Source of the DNA: Mageeibacillus sp. UBA1046
GTDB lineage: Bacteria; Bacillota; Clostridia; Saccharofermentanales; DTU023
Length of the DNA stretch: 7,031 nucleotides
Reading direction: 5' to 3'
NCBI GenBank assembly: GCA_002316595.1
Contig: DCDV01000005.1
Location: 284 to 7,314 of the forward strand
The notes under the pieces were generated by a model. It was not told the DNA's origin, did no database searches, and saw nothing but the letters and a program-made list of their open reading frames with translations. The number at the start of each line of letters is the position of its first letter. Position 1 is the stretch's first letter. Shown here one piece after another: positions 1-5,650 of this stretch. Made by a program: the position numbers and the translations under genes.

Positions 1-274
1 AGGAAATTTGCTCCGCATATAATGAGGGCGGCACTGTAGATGGGGTGCCGCCTCCATAATATATCGTCTGTAAAGGACCATTCTTGAAATTGCCTGCCTG
101 TGAGCTGAGATAATTCAATTTCAGCTCAGCCAGAATCGCCCTGTGCCAGGCTTCAAATTTACTGTCTGAGGCAATCTCAGAATAGAAATCACAATAATGA
201 CATTTGCTCAGACAAAACGGCACATGAATATAGAGTGAAGTAACTTCCTGTGCAGCAGCAAAGGTATTTTGCAA
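1..274 (-). CDS. hemW: HemW-like radical SAM protein, N-terminal part (cut by left window edge)
   Basis: The minus-strand frame stays open from 274 to the window edge (91 codons), so only the N-terminus is present. After about 13 residues it reads LYIHVPFCLSKCHYCDFYS, with the radical SAM CxxxCxxC cluster motif at C21, C25 and C28, followed by YYGGGTPS at about residues 72-79, which belongs to the SAM-binding region. The CxYCDF form fits HemW (the HemN-like haem chaperone, formerly called oxygen-independent coproporphyrinogen oxidase) better than true HemN. HemW family members carry a 4Fe-4S cluster and bind haem in the cytoplasm. No ATG precedes the motif. The only plausible start is TTG at 274-272, directly after the TAA of the upstream SPFH gene and served by a GAGGTG ribosome site. 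It is the last visible gene of a four-gene operon. Family is confident; HemW versus a close paralogue is less so because most of the protein is outside the window. Confidence 0.9.
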   Translation of the reverse strand, partial: MQNTFAAAQEVTSLYIHVPFCLSKCHYCDFYSEIASDSKFEAWHRAILAELKLNYLSSQAGNFKNGPLQTIYYGGGTPSTVPPSLYAEQIS

Positions 275-289
275 TTACTTCTGCACCTC
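272..289 (-). promoter_or_regulatory. Ribosome binding site and TTG start of hemW
   Basis: On the minus strand GAGGTG (289-284) lies inside the last codons of the SPFH gene. Nine bases later TAA (277-275) is followed immediately by TTG (274-272). No other start codon fits ahead of the radical SAM motif, so this site decides the start. Stop and start abut and share a reading frame, which suggests translational coupling by terminating ribosomes. Confidence 0.6.
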
Positions 290-1243
290 AGGGTCAGGTT
301 CGCTCAAAATGGTCTGGAAAGCCTGAGCCATTCCTGCCAGCCCCTGCAGATTAGACGGAATAAGGATTTTTGTGGCTTTGCCGTCCGCTACCTTAGCCAT
401 GGTATCCAAAGCTCTGAGAGAGATTAATCCCTCGTCTGCCTGAACATCCTTGATCATTCTCAAGCCTCTTGCGGTAGCCTCCTGAACAGTAAGAATTGCT
501 TGCGCTTCACCCTCAGCTTCTCTGATATCTTGTTCCTTTTTAGCCTCGGCTCTCAAAATGACAGCCTGCTTGTCACCTTCAGCCTCTCTGATGGTGGCTT
601 CCTTAACACCTTCGGCAATCAGGATCTTTTCTCTCTTTTCACGCTCAGCCTTCATCTGTCTTTCCATAGCCTGCTGGATCTCGCGCGGCGGCATGATGTT
701 TTTAAGTTCGACGCGATTGACTTTAATACCCCAGGGGTCTGTGGCTATGTCCAGAATATCACGCATATTGGTATTGATAACATCACGGGAAGTTAGTGTT
801 TCGTCCAGCTCCAGATCACCGATCAGATTACGCAAGGTAGTCGCTGACAAATTCTCAATTGCCAAAATCGGATTTTCAATCCCGTAGGTGTAAAGCTTGG
901 AGTCAACTACCTGATAGAAAATAACAGTGTCTATCTGCATGGTGACGTTGTCTTTGGTAATTACCGACTGTGGCTCAAAATCCGCTACTCTTTCCTTCAA
1001 GGTGATGATATTGGAAATTCTGTCCACAAAGGGAATCTTGGCATGAATGCCAGTCTGCCAGGTTGCATGGTAGGTGCCAAGACGCTCAATGACAAAAGTC
1101 GTTGCTTGCGGCACGATGCGGACATTGCGGATGATTAAGAAAAAGAATATTAATGCGACCACAATAACAATACCAAGATTGAGATAGTTTGTAGCTTGCA
1201 TTAGAAGTGGAGGCATGGTTACCAGGTTTATTAAGTTAAACAT
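275..1243 (-). CDS. SPFH/Band 7 membrane protein, stomatin / QmcA-like
   Basis: This 322-residue protein has the stomatin-type layout. A hydrophobic anchor spans about residues 23-39, then the PHB domain runs from about 40 to 195 (VRIVPQATTFVIERLGTY, TGIHAKIPFVDRI, VITKDNVTMQIDTVIFYQV, WGIKVNRVELKNIMPP). It is followed by a charged coiled coil at about 190-255 with repeated AEG-K-A units, and a C-terminal patch with ILIPSNLQG at 293-301. Family members oligomerise at the membrane and form detergent-resistant microdomains that hold other membrane proteins or control proteases. The ATG at 1243 has AAAGGA seven bases upstream, preferred over internal Met10 and Met15. It lies 35 nt after nfeD, the usual partner of this family, and ends against hemW. 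The exact client is unknown; QmcA-like is a family-level name. Confidence 0.93.
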   Translation of the reverse strand: MFNLINLVTMPPLLMQATNYLNLGIVIVVALIFFFLIIRNVRIVPQATTFVIERLGTYHATWQTGIHAKIPFVDRISNIITLKERVADFEPQSVITKDNVTMQIDTVIFYQVVDSKLYTYGIENPILAIENLSATTLRNLIGDLELDETLTSRDVINTNMRDILDIATDPWGIKVNRVELKNIMPPREIQQAMERQMKAEREKREKILIAEGVKEATIREAEGDKQAVILRAEAKKEQDIREAEGEAQAILTVQEATARGLRMIKDVQADEGLISLRALDTMAKVADGKATKILIPSNLQGLAGMAQAFQTILSEPDPEVQK

Positions 1244-1278
1244 AACTGTGTCCTTTCATAGTTAACTGCAGATGGAAG

Positions 1279-1767
1279 TTATTCCTCAGATTCAGTTAAC
1301 GGCTTTACAATCGCGTGCACACCGGAGATGTCAACAACTTCGACTAAAGTATCAGTTTCGATCTCACTGCCATCTTCTGACCGGGCGCTCCATACCTGAC
1401 CCAGCACATGGATTTGGCCAACATTTTCCAGGGGGATTATTTTATATATTACAACTGCTTTTTGTCCCAGGATCCTGTCTGCGTTGGTAGGTGTTTTTTC
1501 TTTGCCATCGCTGGAAAAGCGAGGCTTCACTAATAAGATGAAGATTACAAAACCCAGAATAGAAACGATAATAAAGGCAATAATTTGAATTGTCGGACTA
1601 ATACCTAAAAGGTCCAGCAATAATGCGGCCAGAGCTCCAAAGGCAAACCAGATCGATACCATGTTGATAGTGCTGACTTCAATGACGCCTGCCAGGATAA
1701 TTATGATAAGCCAAAATATCCAGGCAGGGATCGATGCGATGCCGGAGCTGTTTAGGAAAATAGACAT
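1279..1767 (-). CDS. NfeD-like membrane protein (short, YbbJ-type), SPFH partner
   Basis: The protein has 162 residues. Its first half is hydrophobic, with membrane segments at about 15-35, 38-57 and 60-80 and the helix feature WLIIIILAGVIEVST. A basic linker (KPRFSSDGKEK) leads to a C-terminal beta-rich OB-fold-like domain at about 95-158, starting with ADRILGQKAVVI. This is the short NfeD form without the N-terminal ClpP-like serine protease domain found in long NfeD proteins. In known systems NfeD is encoded next to stomatin-type SPFH proteins and binds them in the membrane, and here it directly precedes one. The ATG at 1767 is only 4 nt after the stop of the M28-like gene, and its AGGTGAT ribosome site lies within that gene's last codons, so translation is probably coupled. 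Confidence 0.9.
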   Translation of the reverse strand: MSIFLNSSGIASIPAWIFWLIIIILAGVIEVSTINMVSIWFAFGALAALLLDLLGISPTIQIIAFIIVSILGFVIFILLVKPRFSSDGKEKTPTNADRILGQKAVVIYKIIPLENVGQIHVLGQVWSARSEDGSEIETDTLVEVVDISGVHAIVKPLTESEE

Positions 1768-1771
1768 TAAA

Positions 1772-3322
1772 TCACCTACTTACTGATCTGGAACCGGATG
1801 GTTCCCTCTGCATTGCCTTTACAAGAATAAAGGCGGTATTGTTAATTCTCTGCTCCAGACGCGGAATATCTCTCATATCGGCCTCAGCTGTGCTTTCAGT
1901 CGCTTCGCTGTCAACGGCTGCCGTTTCGTCTGTTGCGGCGGGTTCGCTTTCGCTTGGTTGCGGTGTCGGTGTCAGATACAGTTGTTCCAGAGAGGAAGGC
2001 TCTGCCATATTCTTGAACAGCGTCTCAAGATAACTGGAGGAGTCAAATGGCGTGCCGGAAATCTTGCCGCCAGTGCTGCTGAAGCTGGGGTTTTTACTTT
2101 CAACGCCCAGTTCGTCAAGTGACTTGATATTATACTCACCTGATTCAAAATAGACTACAGGTATGCCTGTCTGATCAAAGGGAGTGTGATCAGATTGTCT
2201 GGAAGTCCATTCGGAGAAAATGCTGGATCCTCCCTTGCCTGCATTTACCAACAAGGCGGACTGGTTGGTATATAGTGAATAGTTGTTATTACTGTTGAGC
2301 CTATAATTATAAAAAACATCTGTTACTTCATACAGTTTGCGGCGCATCTCATAATCTTTCGCATTACCTGTCAGAACAGAGTTAGTGCCGGCATGCGCAT
2401 ACACTTTATCGCCGGCATAAATCCCCTCCAAATTGTACATTGCCTCGAGAGTAGCCATATCAGCTGCTGACAAGCTTTTAATATATGCTCTGGCACCAGC
2501 GAAATCATCTGTCCCTGCCCCGAATAATACAAATTCTACATCGTAGCCCGGTTGATCTGTCAGCATTTCTTTAGCAGCTGTCAGGACTGCAGCAACGCCG
2601 GAGGCATTGCTGTTGATTCCGTCATAGGTGCTGAAGTCTACCGGAACGGGAATTTCTCTTTCCATCTGCCAGGGAATTGTATCAAGATCATCCTTTGCGC
2701 CGATCCCGGTTTCAGTTGTTGTTTCTTCCTGTTCTGCCGGATCTGCGGCTTGCCCGCCGGAAGCATCTGCGCCTTCATCTTCCTCTTGTTCTTCAACATC
2801 GGTCTGTTCAGTCTGCGCAGGCTCAACAGCAGGCTGATAATCTCTGCCGGTTACAGGAACATCATAATGAGCGCCGATTACGTTCCAGCGGTCATCTATC
2901 CGTTCTTCAGTATCTTTGCCTTCAGCGTCCAGCTTAATAAAACCGCTGCCTTCAAGATTACAGATGATATTCTGAGAATTCTTCCGCACTCCCAGATTAT
3001 CGGTATAGCTGAACTCTTGCACCCATACCAGATAACCCAGCTCCTGCAGTTCTGCAGCTATCAATACGGATGCCGCCTTTTCTTGCGCGGATCCCGGGCT
3101 TCGATAGGGAAAACTGTTTGCCAGAGTAGTGGCAATATCTGCGCCAAAACTGCCATAATTCGCAATGCTGTTTTCCTCTTTTTCGCCGTCGCAGCCGGCC
3201 AGAGGAATAGCGATAAGGAGGACCGCCAGTGCGGCAGTCAATGGCCGGAGCAATAATTTAAATGTATATAATTTAATAGTATGTAAAATTATTTTATAAC
3301 CTCTGGTTTCTGTCCTAGTCAT
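1772..3322 (-). CDS. M28-fold lipoprotein, probably catalytically inactive
   Basis: The 516-residue protein begins with a basic segment, a hydrophobic core and a lipobox (LAGC, C44), so it should be a lipoprotein on the outer face of the membrane. M28 zinc peptidase signatures follow: FPYRSPGSAQEKAA (N-terminal part), GAHYD (H152, D154), NASGVAAVLTAAKEM (239-253), FVLFGA (about 264-269), NLEG (E299) and SDHTPF (H379). Compared with Vibrio aminopeptidase, the bridging Asp is S238, the two glutamates are G270 and T271, the third Asp ligand is E299, and no His exists after H379 to replace the last ligand. An acidic low-complexity stretch (about 165-205) sits between the HYD and NASG motifs, and another (about 451-482) precedes the final helix. 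Known M28 enzymes are amino- or carboxypeptidases; this one likely binds rather than cleaves. The start is uncertain: the ATG has no clear ribosome site, and TTG at codon 24 would give a more usual 20-residue signal peptide. It heads the nfeD-SPFH-hemW operon. Confidence 0.85.
   Translation of the reverse strand: MTRTETRGYKIILHTIKLYTFKLLLRPLTAALAVLLIAIPLAGCDGEKEENSIANYGSFGADIATTLANSFPYRSPGSAQEKAASVLIAAELQELGYLVWVQEFSYTDNLGVRKNSQNIICNLEGSGFIKLDAEGKDTEERIDDRWNVIGAHYDVPVTGRDYQPAVEPAQTEQTDVEEQEEDEGADASGGQAADPAEQEETTTETGIGAKDDLDTIPWQMEREIPVPVDFSTYDGINSNASGVAAVLTAAKEMLTDQPGYDVEFVLFGAGTDDFAGARAYIKSLSAADMATLEAMYNLEGIYAGDKVYAHAGTNSVLTGNAKDYEMRRKLYEVTDVFYNYRLNSNNNYSLYTNQSALLVNAGKGGSSIFSEWTSRQSDHTPFDQTGIPVVYFESGEYNIKSLDELGVESKNPSFSSTGGKISGTPFDSSSYLETLFKNMAEPSSLEQLYLTPTPQPSESEPAATDETAAVDSEATESTAEADMRDIPRLEQRINNTAFILVKAMQREPSGSRSVSR
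2708..2830 (-). other. Acidic low-complexity insert inside the M28 domain
   Basis: Codons 165-205 of the M28-like gene encode a stretch dominated by Glu, Asp, Gln, Thr and Ala (for example VEEQEEDEGADASGG), with almost no hydrophobic residues. It lies between the HYD motif and the NASG motif, which in ordinary M28 enzymes are separated by a much shorter loop. It is probably disordered and exposed next to the former active site. Confidence 0.75.
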
Positions 3323-3336
3323 TTTAATGCAAGTTT

Positions 3337-3365
3337 ATTTTACTTGTAAGACTTTCATACTGCAA
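3337..3365 (-). promoter_or_regulatory. Candidate promoter of the M28-like / nfeD / SPFH / hemW operon
   Basis: On the minus strand TTGCAG (3365-3360) and TAAAAT (3342-3337) are separated by 17 bases, a good match to a housekeeping sigma promoter. Initiation about 7 bases further on would leave only about 8 nt before the ATG at 3322, with no ribosome site. Either the transcript is nearly leaderless, or translation starts further in, or this match is by chance in AT-rich DNA. Confidence 0.4.
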
Positions 3366-3375
3366 ATCAGTAGTC

Positions 3376-3405
3376 TTGAAATTATGAAAGCGTGATCAAT
3401 ATAAC
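3376..3405 (+). promoter_or_regulatory. Candidate distal promoter of the S11-fold gene
   Basis: TTGAAA (3376-3381) and TATAAC (3400-3405) are 18 bases apart, each one base off consensus. The site stands almost back to back with the minus-strand candidate, with ten bases between the two -35 boxes, and would give a leader of about 130 nt before the GTG. The AT-rich context lowers its weight. Confidence 0.35.
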
Positions 3406-3488
3406 AATATATAATTTAGTAAAGGGAAAAATACTGTACTCTTTAACAATACGAGATACTATTACTACCTGAACATGTTTAATCAAGC

Positions 3489-3494
3489 TATAAT
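3489..3494 (+). promoter_or_regulatory. Candidate proximal -10 box of the S11-fold gene
   Basis: A perfect TATAAT lies 47 bases ahead of the GTG start, giving a leader of roughly 40 nt. No convincing -35 box is found 16-18 bases upstream, so it would need an activator or be a weak promoter. Confidence 0.35.
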
Positions 3495-3529
3495 ATATTT
3501 GAATCTAAATCAATGCTCGACATTGAACC

Positions 3530-3544
3530 GGGAGTTGCTGAGTG
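3530..3544 (+). promoter_or_regulatory. Ribosome binding site and GTG start of the S11-fold gene
   Basis: GGGAG (3530-3534) is followed after seven bases by GTG (3542-3544). An in-frame TGA occupies the three bases just before the GTG, and the next in-frame ATG is codon 111, so the GTG is the only start that keeps the signal peptide. Confidence 0.75.
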
Positions 3545-4942
3545 AACAGGATTAATACTGCGGACAGAAACGGAAGAAAAAGAAAGATTATTTGCGCTGT
3601 CTTCCTGGCAGTTTTGCTTTTACTCCTTCCCTGCAGCTTCACTCTTTCGCTGTCTGCCAGCCAGTCCGGCTTAACTGATGCTGTAAATCCTGACCTTATC
3701 TACCGTAATTTAATAATTGACCATGACCTCAAGAGTGTCGGAGTATACGATACTGACGGCGAACAATTTCTTTATGGCGAGAATCTTGACCTAACACTGC
3801 AATTACCGGGCATTTCGAGGTTATTCCTGGTTGGTCTGTCAGCCGAAACTTTGGATCTGAATCAGAGAATTATGATCAGCAACAATGCAGCTGTGGCGGA
3901 CCGGGAGCTTGCCACTGCTCCGCCGGATGAAATCAGACTTACTGCGGGGCAGGAGCTGCCGTTGGAGTATCTGATTTATCGTATGCTATTTTATCATTCT
4001 GATGGTGCTGCGGTGGCCATAGCGGAGGCTTTGGCCGGCAGTGAAGCGGACTGTATTGCCTTGATGAATAACACCGCTAAAGAAATAGGACTTAATGATA
4101 CCAATATCTCTTCCATACGCGCCAATGATGAAAATATCATCTTTGCGGCGTTCCAATCTCAGAAGAATTCTACAACGGTTATAGATTTAGTCAGGATGAT
4201 GCTGAATCTCCAGCGTTTACCGGCTGCGAAGCAGTGGTTTGGAACCTATGAAGCCTTTCTGACTGTTGATGACGGGGGCCAGCGTCTGGTTTCTATGCGC
4301 TCACCAATCAGCAGTCTTTGGACCCTGAGCGAAGGACAAGTTAAAGAAGCATACAATGTTCCCGCTGCTGCCAGTCTGACAATGACTGCAGGTCAGACAA
4401 AGGAAGGCATTCCCATCATTACTGTTGCTGTTGCAGAGGGAGAGAGCAATTTATTTCAGGACACTACCCGGCTTTACAGCGCTATTGATGAATATTATGA
4501 ATCGTCTCCTCTGGTTACAGCGGGCGAGAAGATGGATGGAGTTAGAGAGCGGGCGGAAAACGGTGACATCTTTGAGCTGGTGTATTTAGAAACCATATAC
4601 TTTTTACATCCAGAGGATGATCTCTTCTTAACTCAGGATATTCAATATCAGGGGAATCCTCCTTACCTGCTGCCCCTGACTAAGGGAACAATCACCGGTC
4701 AGGTAGTATTTACACTTAAGAATGGCTTCAAGATCTCTGCCAATGTAGGTCCTGACCGCGATATTCTGTCTTCAAGGTCTCAAGTAACCTCATTTCTGCA
4801 AAATCTGAATAATAATCCGAATCTTGCCCAGCTTCTATTTATTCTGGTAATTGCCCTGATAGTGATCTTAGCAGTATATCTGCTGCGAAATCTCTTGCAT
4901 ATATTCTATTACTGGCGCCACATCTGGCGGACACGCAGATAA
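3542..4942 (+). CDS. S11-fold (DacA/DacF-like) exported membrane-anchored protein lacking the catalytic motifs
   Basis: The protein has 466 residues. A basic N-terminus and hydrophobic stretch (about 15-36) form an export signal. The S11 transpeptidase-like domain follows: KSVGVYDTDGEQFLYGEN (64-81), LTAGQELPLEYLIYRML (133-149), AAVAIAEALAGSEADCIALM (156-175). A beta-rich region (about 340-415) resembles PBP5 domain 2, and a single membrane helix (about 429-449) with a basic end anchors it. In active enzymes these domains trim D-Ala from peptidoglycan stem peptides. Here the SxxK site reads PGISRLF (89-95, no Lys), the SxN region reads HSDG (152-155), and the KTG position reads EAY (269-271), so the Ser, both Lys and the Asn are gone. 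The fold is well supported; loss of carboxypeptidase activity is inferred. It might bind peptidoglycan or a partner protein. It is transcribed divergently from the M28-like lipoprotein, and its last codons lie in a tandem repeat. Confidence 0.88.
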   Translation: MNRINTADRNGRKRKIICAVFLAVLLLLLPCSFTLSLSASQSGLTDAVNPDLIYRNLIIDHDLKSVGVYDTDGEQFLYGENLDLTLQLPGISRLFLVGLSAETLDLNQRIMISNNAAVADRELATAPPDEIRLTAGQELPLEYLIYRMLFYHSDGAAVAIAEALAGSEADCIALMNNTAKEIGLNDTNISSIRANDENIIFAAFQSQKNSTTVIDLVRMMLNLQRLPAAKQWFGTYEAFLTVDDGGQRLVSMRSPISSLWTLSEGQVKEAYNVPAAASLTMTAGQTKEGIPIITVAVAEGESNLFQDTTRLYSAIDEYYESSPLVTAGEKMDGVRERAENGDIFELVYLETIYFLHPEDDLFLTQDIQYQGNPPYLLPLTKGTITGQVVFTLKNGFKISANVGPDRDILSSRSQVTSFLQNLNNNPNLAQLLFILVIALIVILAVYLLRNLLHIFYYWRHIWRTRR

Positions 4943-5111
4943 GCTGCCACTACCCTGCTGCCATGCAAAAATACATGAAATCTTGTTCCGGTTGCTGGCG
5001 CCACATATGTCGGACACGCAGATAGGCTGCCTCTACCCTGCTGCCTTGCAAAAATACATGCGACTTTGTTTTGTTTACCGGCATCCTGTCTGGCGGACAC
5101 GCAGATAAGCT
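4912..5111. repeat. Tandem direct repeat, 83-bp period, 2.4 copies, at the convergent gene junction
   Basis: Copies start at 4912, 4995 and 5078 (partial, 34 bp). The marker CGGACACGCAGATA occurs at 4928, 5011 and 5094, exactly 83 bases apart. Copies 1 and 2 match at about 70 of 83 positions, and at 61 of the first 66. The first copy covers the last ten codons and stop of the S11-fold gene; the last reaches the first base of the opposite gene's stop codon. Other conserved blocks are CTACCCTGCTGCC and TGCAAAAATACATG. I saw no further copy in the window. Confidence 0.92.
4922..4940 (+). other. Small stem-loop repeated in each 83-bp unit
   Basis: ATCTG-G-CG, loop GACA, CG-CAGAT forms a seven-pair stem with one bulged G, ending on the stop codon of the S11-fold gene. 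Copy 2 (5005-5023) has one mismatch in the stem, and copy 3 (5088-5106) keeps it with a G-T pair. There is no following T-run, so it is not a standard intrinsic terminator, but it may mark transcript ends. Confidence 0.4.
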
Positions 5112-5644
5112 TAAAACTGGCTGCGGCTCTTTATCCGCTCCAGCCAGAGTTGAGTAAAACGTCCCAGGAGATAATTGTAAACCAGCAGCACTGCTTGAAT
5201 TATCAGAACCAGTGCCAGCCAGAGCGTCCAGCCTGTAAGACCCCGGGTATCGGTTATGAAATAATCAAGTCCAAGAACGGAAATTGCCGCCAGGATCAAG
5301 CCTGTCATCAACGGATGAACAATACTTATAGCAGGCCAGCGGTTCATTTTTTGCCGTAAGAATAAGAATAAAAGCGGATATAGTCCAAAAAAACCAAAGA
5401 ATCCTAATGCTCTAAAAATCCCCGGCCAAATCAAAGATAAGAAAAATACTGCCAGATAGACCATAAAAGCTGTTCCCTTACCCCATTCGAGCCAAGCTAT
5501 GACAATGCAAAGTGAAGATATTGACAAAATAAAAAAACGTCCTGTGGGTAAATAGGACGCGATGATAACTGTAGCCCAGGCAAGAGCAGTCAAAAGGCCG
5601 CTCATGGCTATTCTCTTTGTGTTTTGGCTGCGCGAATCAGGCAT
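5111..5644 (-). CDS. Small polytopic membrane protein, ECF S-component-like, function unknown
   Basis: The protein has 177 residues, with about six hydrophobic segments at roughly 13-31, 35-52, 56-73, 77-97, 106-128 and 138-160, and a basic C-terminal end (RIKSRSQF). The opening (KRIAMSGLLTALAWA) and the size and spacing of the helices recall small clostridial membrane proteins related to substrate-binding S components of ECF vitamin transporters. No ligand motif can be read, so no substrate is proposed. It is the last gene of the DUF5685-DnaJ operon, starting six bases after the dnaJ-like stop. No good ribosome site precedes its ATG, which suggests coupled translation. Met14 is a possible alternative start. 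Its stop codon touches the 83-bp repeat array. Membrane location is confident; the ECF relation is a weak inference. Confidence 0.75.
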   Translation of the reverse strand: MPDSRSQNTKRIAMSGLLTALAWATVIIASYLPTGRFFILSISSLCIVIAWLEWGKGTAFMVYLAVFFLSLIWPGIFRALGFFGFFGLYPLLFLFLRQKMNRWPAISIVHPLMTGLILAAISVLGLDYFITDTRGLTGWTLWLALVLIIQAVLLVYNYLLGRFTQLWLERIKSRSQF

Positions 5645-5650
5645 GACGAC

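Noticed and set aside
500..887. Plus-strand open frames across the SPFH gene
   Set aside because: They are shadows of the stomatin coding sequence; the opposite strand carries the PHB domain and coiled coil.
1235..1265. Inverted repeat around the SPFH gene start (TAACT/AGTTA)
   Set aside because: The stem is only five pairs with a 12-base loop that leaves the ribosome site open, well within chance.
2552..3256. Long plus-strand open frame (234 codons) opposite the M28-like gene
   Set aside because: It is antisense to a gene with clear M28 signatures and a lipobox, shows no recognisable domain, and arises from the biased composition of the acidic region.
3471..3480. LexA-type operator (GAACATGTTT) upstream of the S11-fold gene
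   Set aside because: The half sites are only two bases apart, whereas the Gram-positive box has four between GAAC and GTTC, and the second half is imperfect.
1772..4942. Frameshift or sequencing error as the cause of the lost catalytic motifs
   Set aside because: Family similarity continues in the same frame on both sides of every altered motif in both genes, so the changes are substitutions rather than frame errors.
4909..5100. Minus-strand open frame of 63 codons in the repeat array
   Set aside because: It is translated from the 83-bp repeat with no ribosome site or family resemblance, and overlaps the end of the S11-fold gene.
4912..5111. CRISPR array
   Set aside because: The unit is 83 bp and repeated along its whole length, so there are no distinct spacers; only 2.4 copies exist, and no cas genes are present.
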